From Clostridium aquiflavi (lineage in GTDB: Bacteria > Bacillota > Clostridia > Clostridiales > Clostridiaceae), in the NCBI RefSeq assembly GCF_031344075.1, contig NZ_JAVJAN010000020.1, forward strand, positions 3,934-67,933: DNA of 64,000 nucleotides, given 5' to 3'. Position numbers and translations under genes: made by a program. Positions 44,414 to 54,020 of this stretch are shown piece by piece. The stretch's first letter is position 1. Each line of letters opens with the position of its first letter. The notes under the pieces were generated by a model, which ran no database searches, was not told the origin of the DNA, and saw nothing but the letters and a program-made list of their open reading frames with translations.

Positions 44414-47400
44414 ATGTTAAAGAAAAATAAAAAACTACTTGCATTATTAATTTCTATATCAGTTTTAACTACTTCTATTATTTTGCCAGTTGAAAAATCT
44501 TTTGCTCTTGATGAGATAATTGATTCAATTTCAAAAGCTAATTCAGAAACTAAAGTTGATGAAAACGCAGCCAAGGAAGAAAAGAATGAAGAAAAAGTTT
44601 TAGAAGATAAAGCTGAAGCAGATAAAGAGGAAACTTTAGAGGAAAATACTGATAAAGACAAAGGAGAAACTTCAGAGGGGGAAGTAGATAAGGATAAATC
44701 AGAAGAGAATTTAGAGAGTAATTCAAAAGATGAACTTAATTCCGTAGAAAATGTAACCGATAACATCGATCCGAAAAATGAGAGAACACAGAGTGAAGAA
44801 AAAGTAAATGAAGATAATGAAAAAGATAAAAATAAAGAAAATACTGATAGTGATAGTGAAGTAAAAGATACTATAAGTATTAAAGATGCTTCAAAATTAG
44901 AAAATAATAAAGAAGCAACAGTAGAAGGTGTAGTTTCTTTTGTTGAAGACAATAAAAAACTTCATATTCAAGATGAAACTGGTGCAATAGCTATATTTGA
45001 TAATGCAAGTGAGCTTAATTTTAATCAATATAAAAGAGGCGATAAGGTAAAAGTTATAGGTAAGAAAAACATAAATAAAGTGCCTGTATTACAAAATGTT
45101 AAAATTAATTTAGTTGAAAGTGGTGTAGAATTAAATCCGAAAACTGTAACAATATTGGATTTATTAGCAGGAGAGCATATTTCTGAATTTGTAAGAATAG
45201 AAAATGCAATTGTAGATTTAACTGATGGAAATAAATTAAAAATAAAACAAGATGGTCGTACTATAGAGATCTTTCCAAAGTTATCTGAAGCTAAACTAAA
45301 TAATGGTGATATCGTAAATGTAGAAGGTACTATAGGAAAGCATAAAAAGATTTATCAAATGTTTGGAAAATCCTGTACTTTTACTAAAATGGATATAAAA
45401 ATAAAACATTCTAATATTAATAGTGCTGATATTAATAATGATTTAAAAATAGAAGCAGAAGTATTAGGTTCTGAGATTGATAGCGTAGACCTAAATTATA
45501 GAGTTACTGGAGCTGAAAAGTTTGAAAAATCAGAAATGACAAAAGGTGAAGATAATAAATATAGTGTTAATTTATCAAAAGAAAATTTGAATTTAAAGGG
45601 AATGGAATATTATATATCTGCTAGAGATAAAAAAGGTGAAATTAAAACAGATACTTATTCAGTAAAAGTTACTAATGGTAATCCACCTGAAATATATAAT
45701 ATGGAACCAGCAGAAAATTCTAAAATAAATATGGAAACGCTTCCTATAATAAAGGCTTCAATTAAATCTGATAAAGATATAAATACAGAATCTATTAAAG
45801 TGTATTTAGATAATAATGACATTACCTCAAATACTAAAATTACAGGAGAGTATATTGAGCATAAACCTAATGAAAAACTTAAATATGGATTACACACTGT
45901 AAAAATAGAAGTTAGTGATACATTGGGTAATGTAACTAACAAAGAGTGGGAGTTCAGAGTATTTAAGGACGGTAATTTAAAACATTTATTTGGACAACTT
46001 CATGCACATACTAATATTTCAGATGGAAGCGGTTCACTAGATGAAGCTTATAAATGGGTAAAGGAAAACGGAGCGGATTATTATGCAGTAACAGACCATT
46101 CAAACTGGTTTGATAATGATAAAGATGCAAATTTAGCAGATGGATCAGTTAGCCAAAAGTGGACACAAGCTCATAAAATAGCTGATGAATATAATAAACC
46201 TGGAGATTTTACAGCTATTTATGGATATGAAATGACATGGTCAGGTTCTACTGGCGGATGGGGTCATATAAATACATTCAATACACCAGGATTTGAGACA
46301 AGAAATAATAAAGCCATGGATTTACAAAATTACTACAAGACTATTCAAACTCAGCCTCAATCAATATCTCAATTAAACCACCCAGGCAAGACTTTTGGTG
46401 ATTTTGCTGACTTTGGATTTTATAGTGAAGGTGCTGACAAATATGTAAACTTAATTGAAGTAGGTAATGGTGAAGGTTCAATAAGAGGATCAGGATATTT
46501 CCCAAGTTACGAGTATTATACAAGAGCTTTAGATAAAGGATGGCATGTTGCTCCAACTAACAGCCAAGATAACCATAAAGGAAATTGGTTTACATCTAAT
46601 AATGCTAGAACAATAGTACTTGCAGATGATAATTCAAGAGAATCTATATATGATGCTCTTAGAGAAAAGAGAGTATATGCTTCAGAAGATACTGATATGA
46701 CAATAGATTATACAGTAAATGATGAAGTGATGGGAAGTTCTTTAGGAGATGAGGATAAGCTTAAGTTTAAGATAAATGCAAATGATCCTACTGATAAGAT
46801 AAAGAAAGTTTCAATAATTGCTAATGGTGGAGTTGAAGTTGAATCTAAAACTTTCAATTCTAATGATGCTAACTGGGAATTAACTTTAGATCCAGAATAT
46901 AGTTACTATTATGTTAAGGTCGTGCAAGAAGACAAGGATATATCAGTAACTTCTCCTGTTTGGGTTGGGGATGCTTTAAATGTTGGGTTATCAAATGCAT
47001 CTGTTGATACTGATATGACATTACCAGGTGAAAATGTAGAACTTAATGTTGGATTCTTCAATAATGGTGAAAATGAAGTTAAGGATGTTAAGTTTGAATT
47101 CTTTAAGGATAAGATAAATTCTGATAATAAAATAGGTGAAAAAGTAGTTGAAAAGGTAGGAAGTACTCAAACAGAGAATGTTAAGTTTAATTGGAAAGCA
47201 GATAAAGAAGGAGAATATACTTTATACGCAAAAGCAACTGTTAAATTAGATAAGGGAGAAAAAACATTTACTACTAGTGCTAAAGTAAAGATTGTAAATC
47301 CAGAGAATGTTAAAAAGATATTAGTTGATGGAGCTCACTATAATCAATATGTAACAGGTGATTATGCTGGAAAATATACTGCATTTAAGAGTTTATTAAC

Positions 47401-48823
47401 AGAAAAAGATGGGCTAACAGTAATAAATAAAGAGAAGATAACTGATGAAACTTTAAAAGATGTTAAGATATTAGTTCTTACAAATCCACAAAGCACTGAT
47501 AATGGAGATTTAAAAGCAAGTAAATTTCAGGATAGTGAAATACAAGCCATAAAGAGATATGTAGAAAATGGAGGAAATGTAATAGTATCAACTAGAGCAG
47601 ACTATAAAGATGGAAAAGGTGAATATAGCAATGGAAGTCAAATGAATTCTGTTTTAGAAGCTATAGGAACTAAGTTAAGAGTAAATGATGATGAAGTAAT
47701 TGATAATACTACTGGCGGAAAAGAAAAATATAGATTATATTTAAAAAATTATGATTCACCAAACTACAATTTACTTAATGGAGTTAAGAATGGTGAAGAT
47801 GAATATAGTTTTTATAATGGTGCATCAGTAATTTTAGCAGATGGGGCAAATGATGAGGGCGTTGATTTCTTAGTTAAAGGATTTGAGACTACTGAAACAA
47901 AGGATGCTGATGGTGATAAAGATAATGTAGAAGTTCCTAAAGGAAGCGTAAATACAATGGGGGTTGAACAGTTAAGTAATGGTGCAAAAATAGTAGTTTC
48001 AGGAAATACTTTCTTCTCTGATTTTGAGATTGATGGTACTAATGGAGAAAAATATTCTAATATAAAAATTACAGATAATATTGTAAATTGGATGATGCCG
48101 TCTAAGGAAACTAAAACAATTAAGTTAGGTGACATCAGAAAAGATAGTAATAATGATGGAACACCAGATTTATATGGTAAAAAGGTTACTGTTGAAGGAT
48201 ATGTTACTTCACAATCTGAAGCTGTAGAACCTATGAATTCATTCTTTGAAGTTGTATATATTTCAGATGAAACTGGTGGAGCATGTATATTTGGAGTATC
48301 TAGTACTAAATTAAAAGTTGGTCAAAAAGTTAGAATTACAGGTGTAGTTGATGCTTATCAAGGTGAACTTGAAATTTCATTAGCAGATAGAAATGCTGGA
48401 CCTGTATCAGGAAATATTGAATCTAAAAATGTTAAATTAATAGATGAAAATATAGTTGATGTAGAACCTATAGATCTTTCAACAGGTGATAGTATGTTAC
48501 CTATTAATGGTGGAAAACTTGTTAAAGTACAAGGAAAAATTATAAGAAAGGACAAGCAAAACCTATATATTGATGATGGATCAGGTATATCAAGAGTATA
48601 TGTTGAAGGATATATTTGGGACGGAATAAATAAAGAAGAATCTTTAGGTAAATGGGATAAGAACATTGAAGTTGGTGATAAGGTTTCAGCAATTGGGTTA
48701 GCATCATGGGATCCTGAAGGTGGTAGATTAAGAGTAAGAAATACTGGTGAAATTAAATTTCAAGAAAATGTTGTGAGCAAACATTGGGAAAACAAAAACT
48801 TAATAAGAAATAGAGTTAATTAA
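44414..48823 (+). CDS. Very large secreted PHP-domain (CehA/McbA-type) metallohydrolase with OB folds
   Basis: This protein has 1469 residues from ATG 44414. Order of parts: Sec signal peptide (1-28, ending EKSFA); acidic Glu/Lys linker (35-155); an OB-fold domain (about 155-235); two Ig-like or adhesion domains (about 330-510); and a PHP metallohydrolase domain (about 520-760) with metal residues in FGQLHAHTNISDGSG, AVTDHSNWF and SQLNHPGK. Next come a CARDB-like region (about 855-945), a GATase-like domain (ILVDGAHYNQYVTGDYAGKY, about 960-1230) and C-terminal OB domains (about 1240-1400). The PHP part may cleave a phosphoester. No anchor motif is seen; a secreted phosphoesterase or nuclease is a fair guess. 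Confidence 0.8.
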   Translation: MLKKNKKLLALLISISVLTTSIILPVEKSFALDEIIDSISKANSETKVDENAAKEEKNEEKVLEDKAEADKEETLEENTDKDKGETSEGEVDKDKSEENLESNSKDELNSVENVTDNIDPKNERTQSEEKVNEDNEKDKNKENTDSDSEVKDTISIKDASKLENNKEATVEGVVSFVEDNKKLHIQDETGAIAIFDNASELNFNQYKRGDKVKVIGKKNINKVPVLQNVKINLVESGVELNPKTVTILDLLAGEHISEFVRIENAIVDLTDGNKLKIKQDGRTIEIFPKLSEAKLNNGDIVNVEGTIGKHKKIYQMFGKSCTFTKMDIKIKHSNINSADINNDLKIEAEVLGSEIDSVDLNYRVTGAEKFEKSEMTKGEDNKYSVNLSKENLNLKGMEYYISARDKKGEIKTDTYSVKVTNGNPPEIYNMEPAENSKINMETLPIIKASIKSDKDINTESIKVYLDNNDITSNTKITGEYIEHKPNEKLKYGLHTVKIEVSDTLGNVTNKEWEFRVFKDGNLKHLFGQLHAHTNISDGSGSLDEAYKWVKENGADYYAVTDHSNWFDNDKDANLADGSVSQKWTQAHKIADEYNKPGDFTAIYGYEMTWSGSTGGWGHINTFNTPGFETRNNKAMDLQNYYKTIQTQPQSISQLNHPGKTFGDFADFGFYSEGADKYVNLIEVGNGEGSIRGSGYFPSYEYYTRALDKGWHVAPTNSQDNHKGNWFTSNNARTIVLADDNSRESIYDALREKRVYASEDTDMTIDYTVNDEVMGSSLGDEDKLKFKINANDPTDKIKKVSIIANGGVEVESKTFNSNDANWELTLDPEYSYYYVKVVQEDKDISVTSPVWVGDALNVGLSNASVDTDMTLPGENVELNVGFFNNGENEVKDVKFEFFKDKINSDNKIGEKVVEKVGSTQTENVKFNWKADKEGEYTLYAKATVKLDKGEKTFTTSAKVKIVNPENVKKILVDGAHYNQYVTGDYAGKYTAFKSLLTEKDGLTVINKEKITDETLKDVKILVLTNPQSTDNGDLKASKFQDSEIQAIKRYVENGGNVIVSTRADYKDGKGEYSNGSQMNSVLEAIGTKLRVNDDEVIDNTTGGKEKYRLYLKNYDSPNYNLLNGVKNGEDEYSFYNGASVILADGANDEGVDFLVKGFETTETKDADGDKDNVEVPKGSVNTMGVEQLSNGAKIVVSGNTFFSDFEIDGTNGEKYSNIKITDNIVNWMMPSKETKTIKLGDIRKDSNNDGTPDLYGKKVTVEGYVTSQSEAVEPMNSFFEVVYISDETGGACIFGVSSTKLKVGQKVRITGVVDAYQGELEISLADRNAGPVSGNIESKNVKLIDENIVDVEPIDLSTGDSMLPINGGKLVKVQGKIIRKDKQNLYIDDGSGISRVYVEGYIWDGINKEESLGKWDKNIEVGDKVSAIGLASWDPEGGRLRVRNTGEIKFQENVVSKHWENKNLIRNRVN

Positions 48824-49021
48824 TTTTTAAACTTAAGAAGTAAAAGATAATTAATATTAGAAGAAGTAAATCATTATTATAGAAGGCATTTAGTTTTGGA
48901 CTATGTTTATATAAAGAAAGTTTTGTGAAAAATAAATTATATATTTAGTTAAAGAGATAGTTATATTAAACACTCATTAACAATGTCCTTCTGTATAGTG
49001 AAATAAGGGGAGCGTTTTTCT

Positions 49022-50173
49022 GTGGAGATAAAAAAATATAAAATAGATATTATATTCATAATAGTAACTTTGGTTTTAGGCTTAGCTATTATATATTCAT
49101 CAAAATTTATATTTACTGGTGGATTTATAGACGATAAGGCAAACCGAGGTGTTGAATATTATAAAGCACAAGTAATTCAAGTTAACAAGGAAAATCTTAA
49201 AGAGGACAAGTATATCGATGATATAGAATTAGGTTATCAGGAAGTTAAATTAAAAATTCTAGATGGACCATATAAAGATAGTGAATATAATGTACTTAAT
49301 AATATAAGTAGGCTTTATAACACTAAGGTAAAGACTGGTAGCAAAGTTATAGCTGCGTTGTATATTAAAGATGGAAATATAAATGATATTATGATTTCAA
49401 GCTTTACAAGAAGTCATGTATTAATAACTATGGGAATGTTATTTTTAGTTTCAATATTATTAATAGGTGGATTTAAGGGAATTAAGGCAATTGTATCGTT
49501 AATATTTACAATAGTTTGCGTTATATATTTGATGTTACCATTAATGCTTAAAGGGGTAAGTCCTATATTATCATCACTTATAGTTGCAGTTGTAAGTATA
49601 ACTATAACTCTTATATTGATATCAGGAATAAATAGAAAGAGTACAGCAGCGATACTTGGAACTTTATCGGGGGTTATTATTGCAGGTATATTTGCTTATG
49701 TATTTGGACTATGGGCTAATCTTTCAGGAGTAAATTTGACTGATGCAGAAAGCATTATGTATATATCTGAAACTACAGGTCTTAAAATAAGAGGAATAAT
49801 GTTTGCAGGAATATTAATATCTGCTTTAGGCGCTGTAATGGACGTAGCTATGTCAATATCTTCATCTATATTTGAAATTCATTCTATAAACAAAGATATG
49901 TCAATAAGTAATCTATTTAAAAGTGGGATGAATATAGGGAGAGATATAATAGGTACAATGGCTAATACTTTAATTTTAGCTTTTGCAGGAGGCTCTTTAA
50001 ATCTACTTATTTTAATATATTCTTCTAATATGACTTTTAATAGATTAATGAATCTAGATGTAATAGGGACAGAAGTAATTCAAGGACTTGCAGGAAGTAT
50101 TGGAATAATATTAACGGTTCCAATAACAGCAATAGTTACTTCATATTTATGTAGATACAAAAAACAAATATGA
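49022..50173 (+). CDS. YibE/F family membrane protein
   Basis: This 383-residue protein starts with GTG after AGGGGAGCG. It has one N-terminal helix, an extracellular part (about 35-125, QEVKLKILDGPYKDSEYNVL) and then about seven helices ending in VIGTEVIQGLAGSIGIILTV. It matches the YibE/F family, whose function is not settled. A tie to peptide or cell-envelope processes is guesswork. It is monocistronic. Confidence 0.82.
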   Translation: MEIKKYKIDIIFIIVTLVLGLAIIYSSKFIFTGGFIDDKANRGVEYYKAQVIQVNKENLKEDKYIDDIELGYQEVKLKILDGPYKDSEYNVLNNISRLYNTKVKTGSKVIAALYIKDGNINDIMISSFTRSHVLITMGMLFLVSILLIGGFKGIKAIVSLIFTIVCVIYLMLPLMLKGVSPILSSLIVAVVSITITLILISGINRKSTAAILGTLSGVIIAGIFAYVFGLWANLSGVNLTDAESIMYISETTGLKIRGIMFAGILISALGAVMDVAMSISSSIFEIHSINKDMSISNLFKSGMNIGRDIIGTMANTLILAFAGGSLNLLILIYSSNMTFNRLMNLDVIGTEVIQGLAGSIGIILTVPITAIVTSYLCRYKKQI

Positions 50174-50349
50174 TTTTTAATTTGTTAATGAATTGAATTC
50201 AAATAAGGTTTAAGTAAGTTTTTTTATTAAATAAATTATTAATCAGTTTTAAACTTAATGGTAGGTTAAGGACGTTATTTTTATTAAATCTAAAAGTTCA
50301 GTGGATTTAAAAATAATATCAGTTGAAATTATGGAAGGGGTAAAATTTT

Positions 50350-51702
50350 ATGAAAAGTGCTAGATTAAAAAAGATTATAGCAGCGGTAATGGCACTATCA
50401 ATTGTGGCTTCTGTATCTCCAGTTGGAGCATCAGCAGCATGGAAGCAAGATAGTAATGGATGGTGGAATGATAAGGGAAGCTCTTATTCTGTTAGCTGGG
50501 AAAATATAAATAACACATGGTATTACTTTGGACAAGATGGTTATATGAAAACAGGATGGGTAAATAATAATGGAGCATGGTATTATACAGATGCTTCAGG
50601 TGCAATGAAGACAGGCTGGGTTAATGATGGTAGAAATTGGTATTATACTTCTCAAAGTGGAGCAATGCAAATTGGTTGGATCAATGATAATGGAACATGG
50701 TATTATGCTGATAGTTCAGGCATAATGAAGACAGGTTGGGTAAGTGATAATGGAAAATGGTATTATACCTCATCAACTGGAGCAATGCAAACTGGTGTAG
50801 TTAAGGTTGATAATAAGGTTTATTCATTAAGTGAAACTGGAGCTATGCAAAAAGGTAATGTTGTTATTGAAGGAAAAACATATATCTTCTCTGAGAGTGG
50901 AGAATGTGTAAGTGGTGAAGTTCCTAAGATAGCTAAAGAATTTGCTCAAGGAAATATAGATGTAACGACAAACCAAAATGCAAATAACACTAATTATGGA
51001 ACTGAACAAAAAAATGATACGGAAAAAGTTAATGATAATACAGAAAAAAAGTCAGGCGGTTCTAAAAAGCATCATAGTAGTTCAAATTCAAATTATTCAG
51101 ATTTATCTAAGTTAAATATAGATAAACAAGACGTATCTTTTAATTATGAAATTAAAAATAACGCTGAATATGATGTGAAATGTGAAATGTATAATTCAAA
51201 TAATAAGATTGTAGATACTATAAAATGGGATAAGCCGGATAAAATAAATGGTTCAAAAGCTACTATTTTTATAACAGATATATTAGGGGAAATGAATCAA
51301 AATGATTATATAGTATCAAAAATTACGCCTAAAAAGGATGATGGTACAAGCTTTAGATCAGAAAAAATGCAAGTTGTAAGTAAAGCTAAATTAAATAATG
51401 AAATAACTAATGTAAGTACTAAAAAAGAGGATAGTAAATTCAATTGTACAGTTCAAGGTAAGGGAAACTTTGAAGAAGGAACTTATGTATTATATGGATT
51501 TGAATCTGATAATAGTGCATATGTAAAAACTGTTTACTGTGATGGTAATACTAATACATTGAAATTTAAAAATGTAGGATATAACTGGATTAAAAGTGGA
51601 GCAGCTAAGATGAAGCTTGCAAGAATTTATGATACTCAAAAAATAAGTGATAACTTGGGAAACTGTAAGGTTCAAGTTTCTGATTATTTTACTATGAAGT
51701 AA
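50350..51702 (+). CDS. Secreted cell-wall-binding repeat protein
   Basis: This 450-residue protein has a signal peptide (about 1-29, ending GASAAW). Six to seven CW-binding (choline-binding type) repeats of about 20 residues follow (30-200), such as GAWYYTDASGAMKTGWVNDG. A Ser/Lys/His-rich linker (about 235-245) and a C-terminal beta-rich domain (250-450) of unknown type follow. The WKQDSNGWW start is the same as at 19246 and 20511, so this is a family. It probably binds the wall teichoic acid or another wall polymer. A strong terminator follows. Confidence 0.82.
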   Translation: MKSARLKKIIAAVMALSIVASVSPVGASAAWKQDSNGWWNDKGSSYSVSWENINNTWYYFGQDGYMKTGWVNNNGAWYYTDASGAMKTGWVNDGRNWYYTSQSGAMQIGWINDNGTWYYADSSGIMKTGWVSDNGKWYYTSSTGAMQTGVVKVDNKVYSLSETGAMQKGNVVIEGKTYIFSESGECVSGEVPKIAKEFAQGNIDVTTNQNANNTNYGTEQKNDTEKVNDNTEKKSGGSKKHHSSSNSNYSDLSKLNIDKQDVSFNYEIKNNAEYDVKCEMYNSNNKIVDTIKWDKPDKINGSKATIFITDILGEMNQNDYIVSKITPKKDDGTSFRSEKMQVVSKAKLNNEITNVSTKKEDSKFNCTVQGKGNFEEGTYVLYGFESDNSAYVKTVYCDGNTNTLKFKNVGYNWIKSGAAKMKLARIYDTQKISDNLGNCKVQVSDYFTMK

Positions 51703-51716
51703 GTTTACTCTCAACT

Positions 51717-51759
51717 AAAAAAGGTCCCAGCTGGTGACTGTCACCAGCTGGGACCTTTT
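51717..51759. terminator. Strong bidirectional terminator
   Basis: AAAAGGTCCCAGCTGGTGA pairs with TCACCAGCTGGGACCTTTT around CTG. It ends both the wall protein gene and convergent mtnN. Confidence 0.95.
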
Positions 51760-51763
51760 GTTC

Positions 51764-52456
51764 TTATAGTTTTTCTAACATATTTTTAAGTATATTAGTT
51801 GAGTTTTTAACTGCAATTGGAGTGAATTTTTCGTAATCCATATGAGCTCCGTTATTTGCATTATCTGAAATTGATCTAATAACTACGAATGGAATTGAAT
51901 TCAAGTAACAAACTTGAGCTATGCTAGCACCTTCCATTTCGCAAGAAATAGCGCCAAATTCTTTTTCAAGCCATTGAATTTTTTCTAAGTTAGCAACGAA
52001 TTGATCTCCAGAAACTATCCTTCCTGTAAAGCTGTTTAGTTCAGATATTTCTTCACAAGATTTTTTTGCAGCAGAAACCATGTCTTTGTCACATTTAAAA
52101 TCAAATGTATCAAGTCTTGGAATTTGCCCAATCTTATCTCCAAATGCTGAAGTATCCATATCGTGTTGTACTAAATTTTCAGCTACAACTATGTCACCTG
52201 GGTAAATATCTTTTCCAATACCACCAGCAACACCAACATTAATAACTTTATCAACATTGTATTCAGATATTAATATTTGAGTACATACAGCTGAATTTAC
52301 TTTACCTATTCCGCAAACAACAGCAACAACATTTTTACCTTTTATAGTTCCTTTGTGAAAAATCATGTTTGCTTTTTCTTTCTTTTCTTCAAGATTTAAA
52401 TCTTTTAATAATATTTCTAATTCTTCTGCCATAGCAGCTATTATTCCAATTGTCAT
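51764..52456 (-). CDS. mtnN: 5'-methylthioadenosine/S-adenosylhomocysteine nucleosidase
   Basis: This 230-residue enzyme has the family's MTIGIIAAMAEELEILL start, the VVCGIGKVNSAVCTQILI segment, and GVAGGIGKDI. The active-site Glu lies in ISCEMEGASIAQVCY, and the Asp in VIRSISDNAN. It hydrolyses MTA, SAH and 5'-deoxyadenosine, products of SAM reactions. The ribosome site on the minus strand is TAGGAGGA. It is monocistronic. Confidence 0.94.
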   Translation of the reverse strand: MTIGIIAAMAEELEILLKDLNLEEKKEKANMIFHKGTIKGKNVVAVVCGIGKVNSAVCTQILISEYNVDKVINVGVAGGIGKDIYPGDIVVAENLVQHDMDTSAFGDKIGQIPRLDTFDFKCDKDMVSAAKKSCEEISELNSFTGRIVSGDQFVANLEKIQWLEKEFGAISCEMEGASIAQVCYLNSIPFVVIRSISDNANNGAHMDYEKFTPIAVKNSTNILKNMLEKL

Positions 52457-52746
52457 AAAAATCCTCCTAAAAATAAATTACATTCTGTTAAGTTATAATT
52501 TATATTATAAACATTAAAAGAAAAACTTAATAGTAATTTTAATATTAATTAATGTTAAAATTATATCCAAGTTAGTTGAGTAGAATACTCTTATTTTATG
52601 ATATAATATGAGCGAAAGATTTCATAGTATAATTTATCTTTTTATATAAGAAACTAAATTTATATAATGTAGAAATTTTATAATATGATTTATTTAATAG
52701 GGTATGTTTTAAACAATATAAATTAAAGTTATAAGGAGAGAAGAAA

Positions 52747-53508
52747 ATGTTAGCACAACATTCTTTATCAAGAACAGAATTGTTAATAGGAAAAGATGGT
52801 TTAGATAAATTAAAAAATAGTAAGGTAATGGTCTTTGGAATCGGTGGCGTAGGAAGTTACACTGTTGAATCACTTGCAAGAGCCGGAGTTGGAGAGTTAA
52901 TATTAGTTGATGATGACACTATTTGTTTAACAAACTTAAATAGACAAATACATGCTACATATAATACTATAAGTAAGTCTAAAGTTGAAGTTATGAAAGA
53001 AAGGATTCTTTCTATAAATAAGAGTTGTAATGTTATAACTCATCAAATGTTTGTCACTCAAGACAATATATCTGAGATAATTCCAGAAAATATTGATTAT
53101 ATAGTAGATGCAATAGATACAGTTTCAGCCAAACTTGGATTAGCAGAGTATTGTTATAAAAATGATATAAAAATAATGAGTTCTATGGGTACAGGAAATA
53201 AATTGGATCCTACTCAATTTAAAGTTACAGATGTTTTTAAAACAAGCGTTTGTCCATTAGCAAAAGTAATGAGACATGAATTAAGAAAAAGAGGAGTACA
53301 AAAGTTAAAGGTAGTATATTCGGAAGAAATTCCTTTAAAACCTAAAGTAGAAGATGTTGTTACTTGTAAAACAGGATGTGTTTGTACAGGGGGAACTAAA
53401 AAATGTGCCATTAGGAGACAAATACCTGGAAGTATATCTTTTGTGCCACCAGTTGCAGGAATGATAATTGCAGGAGAAGTTATAAAAGATATTTTAGGAA
53501 TTAAGTAA
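52747..53508 (+). CDS. tcdA: tRNA threonylcarbamoyladenosine dehydratase
   Basis: This ThiF/E1-like protein has 253 residues. The ATP site is VFGIGGVGSYTVESLARAGV (about 29-48). VDDDTICLTNLNRQIHA and the Cys-rich CKTGCVCTGGTKKCAIR follow. TcdA dehydrates t6A37 to ct6A in tRNAs that read ANN codons. It is the standard length. The site AAGGAGAG precedes the ATG. Downstream is a 510-base gap. Confidence 0.9.
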   Translation: MLAQHSLSRTELLIGKDGLDKLKNSKVMVFGIGGVGSYTVESLARAGVGELILVDDDTICLTNLNRQIHATYNTISKSKVEVMKERILSINKSCNVITHQMFVTQDNISEIIPENIDYIVDAIDTVSAKLGLAEYCYKNDIKIMSSMGTGNKLDPTQFKVTDVFKTSVCPLAKVMRHELRKRGVQKLKVVYSEEIPLKPKVEDVVTCKTGCVCTGGTKKCAIRRQIPGSISFVPPVAGMIIAGEVIKDILGIK

Positions 53509-53873
53509 TTAAGTAAAAAATTTATTTTATCCACAATAAAAGTAGGATTAAATGTTTTATAAATTAAATAACTGAAATAAGTGTATAATATCTAATGATT
53601 CTACTTATGTTTAGTGAATAGTATACAAATATACACTAGTTTTTATTTTTAAATAATATAAAACGTCTATAAATGTAAAAATAAGAATAATGTATATTTT
53701 ATTTTTCTGTTTTTTAAGTATGCTTTAAGAAAAGACTTGAAAGAATATATGATTAGAAAACTAATTTTGTGCTTCTATCATATAGGCCAGTATATGACAA
53801 AAATGTGTAATAAATAACGAGCTTAATTTTAACTGGAATTTACATACTACACAATATGTTGAGTATTTAAACA

Positions 53874-53914
53874 AAAGTTATCAACAACATATTGTGGATA
53901 GTGTTGATAACTTT
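53874..53914. repeat. 13-bp perfect hairpin with DnaA-box-like loop
   Basis: AAAGTTATCAACA pairs with TGTTGATAACTTT. The loop contains TTGTGGATA, one base off a DnaA box. The rest of the gap 53509-54020 is AT-rich without a gene. I cannot assign a function. Confidence 0.5.
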
Positions 53915-54020
53915 ATAAAAAACATAAAAATATCATGCGATAATAAAATATTGTATGATATTTTATTTTATGGTAAAATGCTTTTTAACTCTTAAAAATC
54001 AAAAGAAAAAAGGTGATTAA

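Noticed and set aside
44380..44952. 190-codon Ser/Leu-rich minus-strand frame opposite the acidic linker
   Set aside because: A mirror of Glu/Lys codons in the real gene gives Ser/Leu/Phe; no ribosome site.
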